From Candidatus Bathyarchaeota archaeon (lineage in GTDB: Archaea; Thermoproteota; Bathyarchaeia; 40CM-2-53-6; DTDX01), in assembly GCA_018396775.1 (NCBI GenBank), contig JAGTRF010000001.1, positions 62,001-126,000 on the forward strand: a stretch of DNA of 64,000 bases, read 5' to 3'. Below are positions 19,488 through 27,070 of the stretch, piece by piece. A program made the position numbers and the translations under genes. Numbering within the stretch: position 1 is the stretch's first letter; each line of letters opens with the position of its first letter. The notes under the pieces are model-generated. The model did no database searches, was not told where the DNA came from, and saw nothing but the letters and a program-made list of their open reading frames with translations.

Positions 19488-19614
19488 GGGGCTGTCGGCT
19501 AGATCTCAGCCTTAAAAAGGCTGTGAAGCAAATCTGGTCTAGGCTACGTGGCTTGGGAATTGAAATCGTCAAGAACCCACGTGATCGCCGGTTCAAATCC
19601 GGCCAGCCCCACCA
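19488..19614 (+). tRNA. tRNA-Pro (anticodon UGG) with two apparent introns
   Basis: Acceptor GGGGCTG (19488-19494) pairs with CAGCCCC (19604-19610), followed by A73 and an encoded CCA (19612-19614). T-arm GCCGG-TTCAAAT-CCGGC is perfect and the variable loop is TGATC. D-stem GGCT/GGCT pairs through two G-U and two G-C pairs. The anticodon stem is CGTGG/CCACG with C32, T33, TGG as anticodon and G37. Between G37 and C38 lie 18 extra nt (19558-19575). CTTG pairs with CAAG and the 3-nt bulges GGA and AAC place cuts exactly at 37/38, the canonical bulge-helix arrangement. The D-loop carries about 29 extra nt (near 19503-19535, ends ambiguous because ATCT is repeated) able to form a CAGCC/GGCTG hairpin. 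Confidence 0.85.
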
Positions 19615-19679
19615 TGATTTTGGGGGGCGGGTCCTAAATATCGATTTTATGGTTTTAAAAAGAATTTGGAAATTCTTTA

Positions 19680-19809
19680 ATGCCTGAAAAAGCTAAATAT
19701 GCTTTTTTGCTTGAAGATGAGCGGGTTAGGCTTTGGTTTAAGAATTTAGCGAGGCTTTAAAATAACGGCTGATATATGCCTTAGAAATAAAGGCGATAAA
19801 AACCCTTAA
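19680..19809 (+). pseudogene. Integrase relic A (N-terminal fragment)
   Basis: Translation from ATG 19680 gives a stretch rich in DERVRLWFKNLAR; after a frame change at 19752 it continues GFKITADICLRNKG. Together this matches the N-terminal SAM-like domain of an archaeal tyrosine integrase, also seen in relic B at 20,733. The sequence from 19,615 (bases just after the tRNA CCA) to 19,690 is also similar to 25,265-25,335 before relic C, marking a shared upstream region. The catalytic domain is absent. Its place directly after a tRNA fits integration at the tRNA 3' end. Confidence 0.6.
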
Positions 19810-19987
19810 CCAGCTTACTCGGCTCAAAATCAGCCTTGTTGACGGATTAAACTATGGTTTAACGCTATGCCAGTCAATCACCAAAATTTTTCTTTAAGCT
19901 TATTTTTGGCTAATAATCGTATTTTATAAGTTTTACTAAATTATTTAGGGCTTCAATTTAATAAAAGAATTCAGTAGTTAGAGCAAA
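19810..19987. other. AT-rich remnant between integrase relic A and vapBC
   Basis: About 180 bp with no supported gene. It includes GGCTCAAAATCAGCC-like imperfect inverted sequence near 19,830 and otherwise looks like decayed element DNA. Confidence 0.4.
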
Positions 19988-19996
19988 CTTTAAATA
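19988..19996 (+). promoter_or_regulatory. TATA-like box of vapB copy A
   Basis: CTTTAAATA lies about 36 nt before ATG 20029 and only about 18 nt before the alternative ATG 20011. A start near 20,018-20,022 would exclude ATG 20011 and give a very short leader, supporting ATG 20029. The same box and the following ACAAATATGCATTT are kept in the inverted relic copy near 27,290. Confidence 0.5.
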
Positions 19997-20028
19997 CTTG
20001 TTAGACAAATATGCATTTGGTGAATTGT

Positions 20029-20253
20029 ATGAATATAACTATTAGAAAGGTTAATGAAGCGATTTTTAAAAAGTTTAAAGCAAAAGCTGTAGAAGAAGGG
20101 ATGAAAATTGGCGAGGCTTTAACTCAAGCTATGGTGCTTTGGATTAAGCAAAGAAGCTTAAAGCCTAAAGTAGGCCTTTTGGATATTAAGCCATTTAATT
20201 GGGGCGATAAAGAAGTCAGCTTAAAGGTTGATAAGATTTTATATGGAGATTGA
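20029..20253 (+). CDS. VapB-like antitoxin (copy A)
   Basis: 75 residues from ATG 20029 (MNITIRKVNE), with the longer ATG 20011 judged unlikely from the promoter position. The N-terminal strand and two helices (FKKFKAKAVEEGMKIGEALTQAM) resemble a ribbon-helix-helix DNA-binding domain; the C-terminal tail should wrap the toxin. The PIN toxin gene follows after 3 nt. A shortened inverted copy lies at 27,146-27,253. Confidence 0.75.
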   Translation: MNITIRKVNEAIFKKFKAKAVEEGMKIGEALTQAMVLWIKQRSLKPKVGLLDIKPFNWGDKEVSLKVDKILYGD

Positions 20254-20256
20254 ATA

Positions 20257-20664
20257 ATGATCCTTCTTGATTCAAGCTTTATTATAGCTTATTCAAATGA
20301 AGTTGATGAAAATCATAATAAAGCTTTTCAAATTGCAAAGGATATAGATTTAGGCATATATGGAGCGCCGGTCATTACAGATTATATTTTTGACGAAGTT
20401 GTTACAGTTATGTTAATAAAAGTAAAGAATTTAATGAAAGTTATAGAACTAGGAGAAGCGCTGCTGAATGCAACAATTCTTCTTGAAGTGGATAAAGATT
20501 CATTTAACTTAGCATGGGATGTTTTTAAAGCTCAGTTAAAGCCAAGCTTAAGCTTTACTGATTGCACTAGTATAGCATTATGCAGAATCAATGGAATATC
20601 AAATATAGCAACCTTTGATAAAAAATTTTATGAATTAGGCGAGTTTAAAGTTGTTGGATTTTAA
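20257..20664 (+). CDS. VapC-type PIN-domain toxin (copy A)
   Basis: 135-residue PIN domain RNase. Acidic residues expected for metal binding are present: Asp in ILLDSSFI, Asp/Glu in DYIFDEVVT, Asp in SFTDCTSIA and Asp in ATFDKKF. All four positions appear intact, so the toxin is probably active. It pairs with the antitoxin gene 3 nt upstream. Its 3' end runs into DNA containing integrase relic B. Confidence 0.85.
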   Translation: MILLDSSFIIAYSNEVDENHNKAFQIAKDIDLGIYGAPVITDYIFDEVVTVMLIKVKNLMKVIELGEALLNATILLEVDKDSFNLAWDVFKAQLKPSLSFTDCTSIALCRINGISNIATFDKKFYELGEFKVVGF

Positions 20665-20732
20665 ATTCTTTTCTGAAGTTGTAAAATTCATTTACTTAGA
20701 TAAGCATCTTTTAAGCTTATTTAAGCTTTTGT

Positions 20733-20887
20733 TAGGAATTTGGCTAGGGGGCTTCAAGATAACGGCCGACGTATGTCTCAGAAGGCTTGGAGCCTTTTGT
20801 CAAAGCCTAGATTTAACTCCTAAATGTTTAATCGAGTTAAGCGAGAAAGAAATAACTAATGTTTTATTGAGTTTCGTTGATAAAATG
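20733..20887 (+). pseudogene. Integrase relic B (N-terminal fragment)
   Basis: GFKITADVCLRRLGAFC followed by LTPKCLIELSEKEI matches the N-terminal domain of the same integrase as relic A, but better preserved. Upstream, the expected WFKNLAR is scrambled, with an extra G in the AGGGGG run putting NLAR out of frame. After VDKM at 20,887 the similarity stops. A 107-codon open frame from 20,651 crosses the relic, but it starts inside vapC and is not a believable gene. Confidence 0.6.
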
Positions 20888-20973
20888 GATTTTTTAAAAT
20901 TTTTTAAAAATTTTAAAAATTATGAAGGAATTTTTAAAGCTTTATTCCCTATTTCCATTAAGGTGATGTTATG

Positions 20974-22329
20974 ATGATAAGAAATAAAGAGGAACTACTT
21001 TCTCATGGTATTATAAAAGGAAGGGAGATAGCTTTAGATATAATTGAACATTCTATTGGAGCTGTGAATTCTTATGAAACTACAAAAAGGTTCATTCATA
21101 TAGACGGTGAAGAACTAGTTATTAATAATAATTTAAAATATAAACTTTCAGATATAAAAAATATATATGTGATAGGAGCGGGGAAAGCTACTTTTCCTAT
21201 AGCGCAAGCATTAGAAGAAGTTTTAGGAGATAAAATTAAAAAGGGAGCTGTTAATGTTAAAAAAGGTGAAAAACGTAGGTTAAAATATATAAATGTTAGG
21301 GAAGCCGGTCATCCTATACCTGATGAAGATGGTTTAGAAGGGGCAAAGGAAATTGTTAAAATAGTTAAAGAGGCTAAAGGAGGGGATCTTGTATTTTGCG
21401 CTATAACTGGAGGGGCTTCAGCTTTACTACCTTTACCTGCTGAAGGTATAAGTTTAGAGGATAAAAAGAAGGTTACAGATCTTCTTTTAAAATGTGGAGC
21501 TGCAATAGATGAAATAAATGTTGTTAGAAATCATATGTCTGCTATAAAGGGTGGAAAACTTGCTATGCTTATTCACCCTGGTGAAATAATTAACCTTATA
21601 GTTATAGATGAAGTGACTGGTCTTCCATGGGGACCAACAGTTCCAGATTTAACAACCTTTAATGATGCCATTCATGTTCTTAAAAAATATAATTTATGGA
21701 GAAAGGTTCCCGACTCTATAAAAGAATATTTTAAAAAGGGGTTAAATAACCCAGATTTAGAAACTCCAAAGCCTAAAGACTTTAAAGATTTAAAAATTCA
21801 TAATATAATATTAGCTGATAATAAAATTATGTGTGATTCAGCTAAAAAAAGAGCTGAAGAATTAGGGTTTAACTCATTAATTTTATCTACTATGGTGGAA
21901 GGGGAAAGTAAGGAGCTAGGGATAGGTTTAGCAAGTATCGCAAAAGAAGTGGAGAAGTATAGTAGACCTATTAAACCACCTTGTTGTTTAATATTAGGTG
22001 GAGAAACCACTGTTAAAATAAAGGGAAAATGTGGTAAAGGTGGTCCAAGCCAAGAATTTGTTTTAGGGGCTTCATTAAAAATATCTGAAAGCGAAAAAAT
22101 AGTTGTCGCCTCTATAGATACTGATGGTACTGATGGCCCAACAGATATTGCTGGAGGAATAGTAGATGGTTATACCTTAAAAAGAGCTAAAGAAAAAGGG
22201 ATAGATGTTTTTAAAAATTTAATTAAGCATAACTCTTCTAACGTGTTAATTAATCTTCAAGATGCTATATTTATGGAGCCGACCGAAACAAATGTAATGG
22301 ATTTAATAATCGCAATTGTTTTAGATTAA
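20974..22329 (+). CDS. Glycerate 2-kinase (MOFRL family)
   Basis: Expected to phosphorylate D-glycerate at C2 to give 2-phosphoglycerate. About 451 residues; both domains of the family are present: the N-terminal part with VIGAGKAT, TGGASALLPLPAEG and VRNHMSAIKGGKLA, and the C-terminal MOFRL part with GGETTVKIKG and IDTDGTDGPTDIAGG. The usual GPTGTNVNDL near the end is EPTETNVMDL here, so substrate use may differ. ATG 20974 is preferred over 20971 because AGGTGA (20961-20966) is 7 nt upstream. The enolase-like gene follows after 18 nt; 2-phosphoglycerate is enolase's substrate, so the pairing makes biochemical sense. Confidence 0.88.
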   Translation: MIRNKEELLSHGIIKGREIALDIIEHSIGAVNSYETTKRFIHIDGEELVINNNLKYKLSDIKNIYVIGAGKATFPIAQALEEVLGDKIKKGAVNVKKGEKRRLKYINVREAGHPIPDEDGLEGAKEIVKIVKEAKGGDLVFCAITGGASALLPLPAEGISLEDKKKVTDLLLKCGAAIDEINVVRNHMSAIKGGKLAMLIHPGEIINLIVIDEVTGLPWGPTVPDLTTFNDAIHVLKKYNLWRKVPDSIKEYFKKGLNNPDLETPKPKDFKDLKIHNIILADNKIMCDSAKKRAEELGFNSLILSTMVEGESKELGIGLASIAKEVEKYSRPIKPPCCLILGGETTVKIKGKCGKGGPSQEFVLGASLKISESEKIVVASIDTDGTDGPTDIAGGIVDGYTLKRAKEKGIDVFKNLIKHNSSNVLINLQDAIFMEPTETNVMDLIIAIVLD

Positions 22330-22347
22330 ATTGGAGGCTAAAAAATA

Positions 22348-23622
22348 ATGCATTATAAAATTAAAGAAGTTAAAGCTAGGGAAATACTCGATTGTAGAGG
22401 AAACCCGACAATTGAAGTTGAAGTTATAACAGAAGATGAAGTTTCTGAAATGGCAAGTGTTCCAAGTGGAAAATCTAAGGGGACCCATGAGGCTTTAGAA
22501 CTTAGAGATGGAGAAAAAAGATATCAAGGAAAGGGTGTTCTTAAAGCTGTTAAAAATATAAATGAAATCATAGCACCTAAATTAAAAGGAAAAGATGTAA
22601 CCAAACAAAGGGAAATTGATGAACTATTATGTGAGATTGATGGAACTGAAAATAAATCAAAAATAGGCGCTAATGCGATTACTGGAGTTTCTCTTGCTAT
22701 AGCGAAAGTTGCTAGTAAAGCTTTAGGCATACCTCTTTATAGATATATTGGTGGAGTAAACTCGTATGTTTTACCTGTTCCAGTTTTAGATCTTATAGAA
22801 GGGGGAATGCTTGCTGCTACTGATCTTGATTTTCAAGAACATCAAGTAATGCCTATTGGAGCTAAAAGTTTTTCAGAAGCTATAAGAATTGGAATGGAGG
22901 TTTACTATGAATTAGGAAAAATTTTAATAAAAAAGTATGGTAAACACTCTTTAAATGTAGGAGTAGAAGGAGGTTATACACCTTTAGGAATGAATGACCC
23001 AAGAGAAGCTTTTAAAACTGAATTAAAAGCTATAGAAGAACTTGGATATGAAAAGCAATTCGTGCTTAGTTTAGATGCTGCTGCCACTCATTTATATGAT
23101 AGAAAAAAAGGGAAATATAATTTAATGGGAAAAGAGATTACTCGAGGAAAGCTTATAGATTTTTATGAGGATTTGGCTTCAACATACCCTATTCAATCGA
23201 TTGAAGATCCATTGGAAGAAGAGGATTTTGAAGGCTTTGCAGAATTAACAAAAACTTTAAATATTCAAATAATAGGTGATGATCTTTTTACTACAAATAT
23301 TAAGCGATTAAAGAAAGGAATTGAAATGGGAGCTGCAAACGCTATTTTATTAAAAGTTAATCAAATAGGAACTCTTAGTGAAGCTTTAGATGTTGCTCAA
23401 TTAGCTTTTAGAAGTCATTATAGCGTACAAGTATCTGAAAGATCAGGTCAAACTGAAGATACATGGCTAGCGGATTTAACTGTTGGATTAAATGCTGGGC
23501 AAATAAAAACCGGAGTAACCCGAAGTGAAAGAACAGCACAATATAATCGCCTGCTTAGAATTGAAGAAGAACTTGGAAAATTAGCAAAATACGCTGGAAA
23601 AAACTTTCGGCAGCTATTCTAA
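22348..23622 (+). CDS. Enolase-like protein with altered active site
   Basis: 424-residue enolase-family protein, full length. Kept: metal ligands Asp243, Glu286, Asp311; the general acid/base pair Glu207 and Lys336; Glu164; Arg365; Lys387 in GQIKTG. Changed: the position of yeast His159 is Leu155 (EGGMLAA instead of NGGxHAG); yeast His373 is Glu364 (SERSG instead of SHRSG); the catalytic loop SGASTG is SGKSKG (40-45); GDEGG is GVEGG. This combination suggests a paralogue with changed substrate or rate, not the housekeeping enzyme. Ribosome binding site TTGGAGGC lies 9 nt before ATG. It is co-directional with the glycerate 2-kinase and convergent with the LarA-type gene. Confidence 0.85.
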   Translation: MHYKIKEVKAREILDCRGNPTIEVEVITEDEVSEMASVPSGKSKGTHEALELRDGEKRYQGKGVLKAVKNINEIIAPKLKGKDVTKQREIDELLCEIDGTENKSKIGANAITGVSLAIAKVASKALGIPLYRYIGGVNSYVLPVPVLDLIEGGMLAATDLDFQEHQVMPIGAKSFSEAIRIGMEVYYELGKILIKKYGKHSLNVGVEGGYTPLGMNDPREAFKTELKAIEELGYEKQFVLSLDAAATHLYDRKKGKYNLMGKEITRGKLIDFYEDLASTYPIQSIEDPLEEEDFEGFAELTKTLNIQIIGDDLFTTNIKRLKKGIEMGAANAILLKVNQIGTLSEALDVAQLAFRSHYSVQVSERSGQTEDTWLADLTVGLNAGQIKTGVTRSERTAQYNRLLRIEEELGKLAKYAGKNFRQLF

Positions 23623-23665
23623 TAACTATTCACTACTTTTTTAAGCGTTTAAAATGAAGGAGAAG

Positions 23666-24934
23666 TTATTTATTTCTTGTAAGCTTAGGAATAACTCCTG
23701 TTGCATATGGTAAGGCTATAACCTCTGCGCATCTTTCCTGACTCCTAAAGGCCATGTTTAAAGCAGTTTTTATAGAGCTTACTACCGTCAGAAATTTAAT
23801 TCTTTTAAGCTGAGGTTGGGATGAAACAACTATGAGTTTACACTTCTTTAATACCCTAGCTAGTAAATAGCAATGGTCAAACTCAGGTTTAAAATCTTCC
23901 CTTTTAATTTTTTCAATTAAATCATTTAATGATGATGCTTTTTTTAACCAATAGCTAAATAAATGTGGACCTATTCCATCTCTACTTTCAGTAAGTAAAA
24001 TGATAGTGCCTCCTTTTTTTACAATTAACTCAGCTGCTATAATGGATTTAACGGACTGATAAAAATCACGATCTAAAGGATAGCCTGAAGATGTTATAAC
24101 TATATCTGCTTGTTGGTTAACTTTAGCAGTCGCATAATGTTTATAAAATTCAACACCGTTATAGTAAGCTTCTAAAAAATCGCCTGCAACTACCTTTGTA
24201 ATTTCTTTTCTCTTATTAAGCGCCACATTAACCATAAAGTCGATTCCAACCATTCGTGCGGCTTCAACCATATCTTCATGAATTGGGTTTCCATTTAAAA
24301 TGCCAATTTTAGCTTTAAAATGCTCGAAAAATTCCGGTCTATGATTCCATTTAATAGTGTTAATGCCAGAAACTCCAGGAAGAATGCTTTTTCTTCCACC
24401 AGTAAAGCCTGCAAATTCATGAGGTTCTATATACCCTGTTATAATTTTTACATCAGCATTGGTTACTAAAGTATTCACTTCAACAGGAGTCCCCCTTGAT
24501 GTATCACCTATATATTTAATTTTCTTTTTATTAAGCGGCTCATGATTCAAAACTTTAATTTTTTCTAAAATCTTCTTCCCAAGCATCTGCTTAAGTTCTA
24601 TCTTAGTATTAGGTGTATGCATACCAAGAGCAACTAAAATTTTTATATCTCTTACAGCTAAATTATATAATTCATCTAGTATACAGGAAACGATTTTCCT
24701 ATTTGGAACTGGACGTGTTTTATCGCTAATAACGATCACAACTTTACTATGAGGTTTAACAACCTCATTAAGAGGTAAAGTGTTTATAGGATTTTGCAAT
24801 GCTTTTTTTATTCCTTCCGCCTCGTTTGCAAGGCCTTTAAGACTTTTCATTTTTAAAACTTGAAGTAAATTACTTTTTGGGATTCTCACTATAACTTCTT
24901 TCTGTCCAAAAGGAAATTTTATTAGATCTCTCAA
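23666..24934 (-). CDS. larA: LarA-family nickel-dependent hydroxyacid racemase
   Basis: 422-residue DUF2088/LarA protein. The four key residues of the Lactobacillus enzyme (His108, His174, Lys184, His200) appear at His106, His172, Lys182 and His198, all with the same offset of two, in GMHTP, EPHEFAGF, GGRKSILPG and KWNHRP. It should therefore bind the nickel-pincer nucleotide. LarA homologues racemise or epimerise various 2-hydroxyacids, so lactate is not certain. The larB/C/E cofactor genes are not in the window. Convergent with the enolase-like gene (43 bp apart), it belongs to the same block flanked by integrase relics. Confidence 0.85.
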   Translation of the reverse strand: MRDLIKFPFGQKEVIVRIPKSNLLQVLKMKSLKGLANEAEGIKKALQNPINTLPLNEVVKPHSKVVIVISDKTRPVPNRKIVSCILDELYNLAVRDIKILVALGMHTPNTKIELKQMLGKKILEKIKVLNHEPLNKKKIKYIGDTSRGTPVEVNTLVTNADVKIITGYIEPHEFAGFTGGRKSILPGVSGINTIKWNHRPEFFEHFKAKIGILNGNPIHEDMVEAARMVGIDFMVNVALNKRKEITKVVAGDFLEAYYNGVEFYKHYATAKVNQQADIVITSSGYPLDRDFYQSVKSIIAAELIVKKGGTIILLTESRDGIGPHLFSYWLKKASSLNDLIEKIKREDFKPEFDHCYLLARVLKKCKLIVVSSQPQLKRIKFLTVVSSIKTALNMAFRSQERCAEVIALPYATGVIPKLTRNK

Positions 24935-25000
24935 AATACTCCCTTCTTATTCTAAGATAAAAGATAATTAAAAACTTAGTAGTGTAAAATAAAGGTATCT

Positions 25001-25250
25001 TTACTTACTTTTTAAAGCTAGAATCACTTCATTACTAAAAACTTCGATGGTCTCTACTCCATTTACAAAGGAGAGACGAAGATTAGTAACATCAATATTC
25101 ATGCAGCTTTTGATTTTTTCAACTATATGTTCTGAAGAGCTAACAAAATAATCACTAATAAACTCATCGAGTTTTATTTATAACTTTTGCATATGATAAG
25201 GCTAATTTTTCAGCTTTCTCATTTGTTTTCGCTAAAACAACAATACTATG
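25001..25250 (-). pseudogene. Broken unidentified gene
   Basis: Reading the minus strand from about 25,250, one frame gives VVLAKTNEKAEKLALSYAKV. After one frame change around 25,165 another gives DEFISDYFVSSSEHIVEKIK and continues to a stop at 25,001. The two parts read as one protein C-terminus interrupted by a small indel. Family not recognised. It lies between larA and integrase relic C. Confidence 0.4.
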
Positions 25251-25253
25251 GAT

Positions 25254-25615
25254 CCGCACTAATTTTGGAAGCGGATCCTAAAAATTGATTTTATACTTTT
25301 TTTAAAAAATTTGAAAGTTTTTACATGCTTAGACGGGCTAAGTGTACTTTGTACTTATTTGCTTGTTTAAGGGTGAAGAGTTCAAAGGAAATTATATAGC
25401 CTTAACGCTTAAAGCTGTTAAATCTTGGCTTAAATTTAATGGCGTTAACTCAACAATTGGAATTAAAATAAACGGTATTGACGATCCGTTGACTTTGGCT
25501 AAGTAAAGAGCGCCTACACAAGAAGAATTGGCTTGAAAAATATTTAGCTGAAGGATGGCAATTTATATAAGCATATTACCAAGCCAAAGAATATTAATAA
25601 GAAGGATTTAAAATA
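25254..25615 (+). pseudogene. Integrase relic C (central and C-terminal pieces)
   Basis: From 25,375 one frame reads YIALTLKAVKSWLKFNGV, then GIDDPLTLAK, an in-frame stop at 25,504, then RAPTQEEL: the core-binding to catalytic linker of the integrase. A second frame from about 25,533 gives LEKYLAEGWQF and LPSQRILIRR, like the C-terminal end of such integrases. The catalytic domain between is deleted. The leader (25,254-25,340) matches the DNA right after tRNA-Pro and contains an 8-bp inverted repeat, GGATCCGC/GCGGATCC (25,251-25,279). Confidence 0.55.
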
Positions 25616-25631
25616 AGCTTAGAGAAGGGTT

Positions 25632-26204
25632 TTGTTGAATGAAAAGAAATTGAAGGAGCAAGTTGAGGAATTAGCTAAATTCATTCTTTTTTGGAGTGGA
25701 GTTGTAATTTTTGTCTTTGGTTTAAAAATGATTTTTGATAGTTTATGGCCGATATTCGAAGGTTGGTATGGAATTAACTTCCCTAAAGAAGCTGGAGTAT
25801 ATCCTGGAGTTACATTGGAGTGGGGTTCCATAGTGGCAGCATATACTCCTTCCGCTATTGTTGGATGCGCTGTTTCGATTATAGGCATTTTCATAATGAT
25901 GAATGGAAAAACGGGACTAAAGGGGGAAAGTGAACCATTAGCTAAGTTCATTCTCTTCTGGATTGGTGTAATCGCTTTAACAATTGGGTTAAGCGATTTT
26001 CTTTATGGTTTGTTAAATGTTATAATTGGGCGGTGGCATGAGATTAATTTTCCTACAGAAGTTTGGGTTCCACCTGAAATTCCAAGAGGTTTATGGTTCC
26101 CTCATTTAAGATACAACATGCCTTACATATTTGTTGGATTCATTATCTTGATGATGGGCGTTTTCATGATGAAGAATGGACAAAGAAAATTTGGGAAAGC
26201 CTAA
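25632..26204 (+). CDS. Membrane protein with internal duplication
   Basis: 190 residues, not recognised. Two similar halves, each with two hydrophobic helices: AKFILFWSGVVIFVFGL ... GINFPKEAGVYPG ... IIGIFIMMNGK in the first, and AKFILFWIGVIALTIGL ... EINFPTEVWVPP ... LMMGVFMMKNG in the second. Four membrane helices with two matching external loops are predicted. Start is TTG 25632 or 25635 with AGAAGGG nearby. Its promoter would lie in integrase relic C, so it may have travelled with the element. Confidence 0.7.
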   Translation: MLNEKKLKEQVEELAKFILFWSGVVIFVFGLKMIFDSLWPIFEGWYGINFPKEAGVYPGVTLEWGSIVAAYTPSAIVGCAVSIIGIFIMMNGKTGLKGESEPLAKFILFWIGVIALTIGLSDFLYGLLNVIIGRWHEINFPTEVWVPPEIPRGLWFPHLRYNMPYIFVGFIILMMGVFMMKNGQRKFGKA

Positions 26205-26312
26205 ATAGAGCAAATGGTAATTTTATAAGTATTAAGGAATATGAAGATTTAAATAATGAGTATTAAAGCGAAGGAAGTTGAAAACCTTAAGATTCCTTCT
26301 TAAACTTTTATG

Positions 26313-26598
26313 TTATATATGTTTAGTTAAAGTTTTAATAAGTTTTTCTTTTCTTTTATAAGCTTCTTCATTTATTAGCGTAATAAGCTTGTTTGCAACC
26401 TCTTTATAAGGCTCAATAGCCTTGCTTATCGCGTAATCAAGAAATTCATGCTTTAAAGCTTCTAAAGCCTTATCCAAATTTTCCTCATAAACATAAATAA
26501 CGTTATTTTTAACTTCACCAGCTAACTTCCCATTATCGCAAGGAACCCATTCAACTTTAAGCTCATAACCTAACTCAAGCCTTTTTTAAAGGCTGCAT
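26313..26598 (-). pseudogene. Small acidic protein gene with a one-base frame break
   Basis: From 26,579 the minus strand encodes ELGYELKVEWVPCDNGKLAG, then VIYVYEENLDKALEALKHEF and further helices to a stop at 26,313, about 88 codons. The frame lacks its own start. ATG 26598 lies 19 nt upstream, and removing one A from the A6 run at 26,582-26,587 would join them as MQPLKRLELGYEL. It is either freshly broken, a sequencing error, or slippage. The helical HEFLDY-containing layout resembles small proteins seen in archaeal accessory regions, but no function is known. Confidence 0.55.
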
Positions 26599-26739
26599 AT
26601 TGCTTTAGGAATCAATTTAAGCGACCAACCTAAATCATTTAAAGCGGAGAATCCGAGAAAAGATACGCATGGATGCGGAAGAACATGAAGAGAATGCTTA
26701 AGAGGAGTTAAAATATTTAAGGCAAATAGCAACCTTAGT

Positions 26740-27030
26740 TTATATTTTTTCTCGCGCTAAATACTCGATTAATGCTATTTTCTTTTCTATTTCACGAGTT
26801 ACATGAGCAGCTCTACTGAAAATACCATGAAAAGCTAATCCAATAGCCCAACCTGCTAACGGCCATACAAACCATATTTTTCCTGGGCTTGTCCATAGGT
26901 TAACGAATATGAGGAAAGCATTCACAATAATATATGCAGTTAAGTGTGCTAGAAATCCCTCTTTCGCTTCTTTTACTTCAGCTTCTTTCCAAGCTTTTTT
27001 AAAATCCTCTAAAGATATCTCTTTTTTCAT
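26740..27030 (-). CDS. 2TM-domain protein
   Basis: 96 residues matching the small 2TM-domain family: a charged N-terminus, an FLAHLTAYIIVNAFLIFVNL helix, a WPLAGWAIGLAFHGIF helix and a basic amphipathic tail. Probably a cytoplasmic-membrane protein; function unknown. ATG start; no neighbours on its strand close enough for an operon. Confidence 0.75.
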   Translation of the reverse strand: MKKEISLEDFKKAWKEAEVKEAKEGFLAHLTAYIIVNAFLIFVNLWTSPGKIWFVWPLAGWAIGLAFHGIFSRAAHVTREIEKKIALIEYLAREKI

Positions 27031-27070
27031 AGTTTAACTTACCTTAAAGATGCTATTTAAGCCTTTCTTA

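Noticed and set aside
20651-20974. 107-codon open frame after vapC as a gene
   Set aside because: It begins inside vapC and crosses integrase relic B with unrelated ends; better explained as relic DNA.
19600-25280. Matching attL/attR copies of the tRNA-Pro 3' end
   Set aside because: No second copy of the tRNA 3' sequence was found; only the DNA downstream of it is similar to the leader of relic C, so element borders cannot be fixed.
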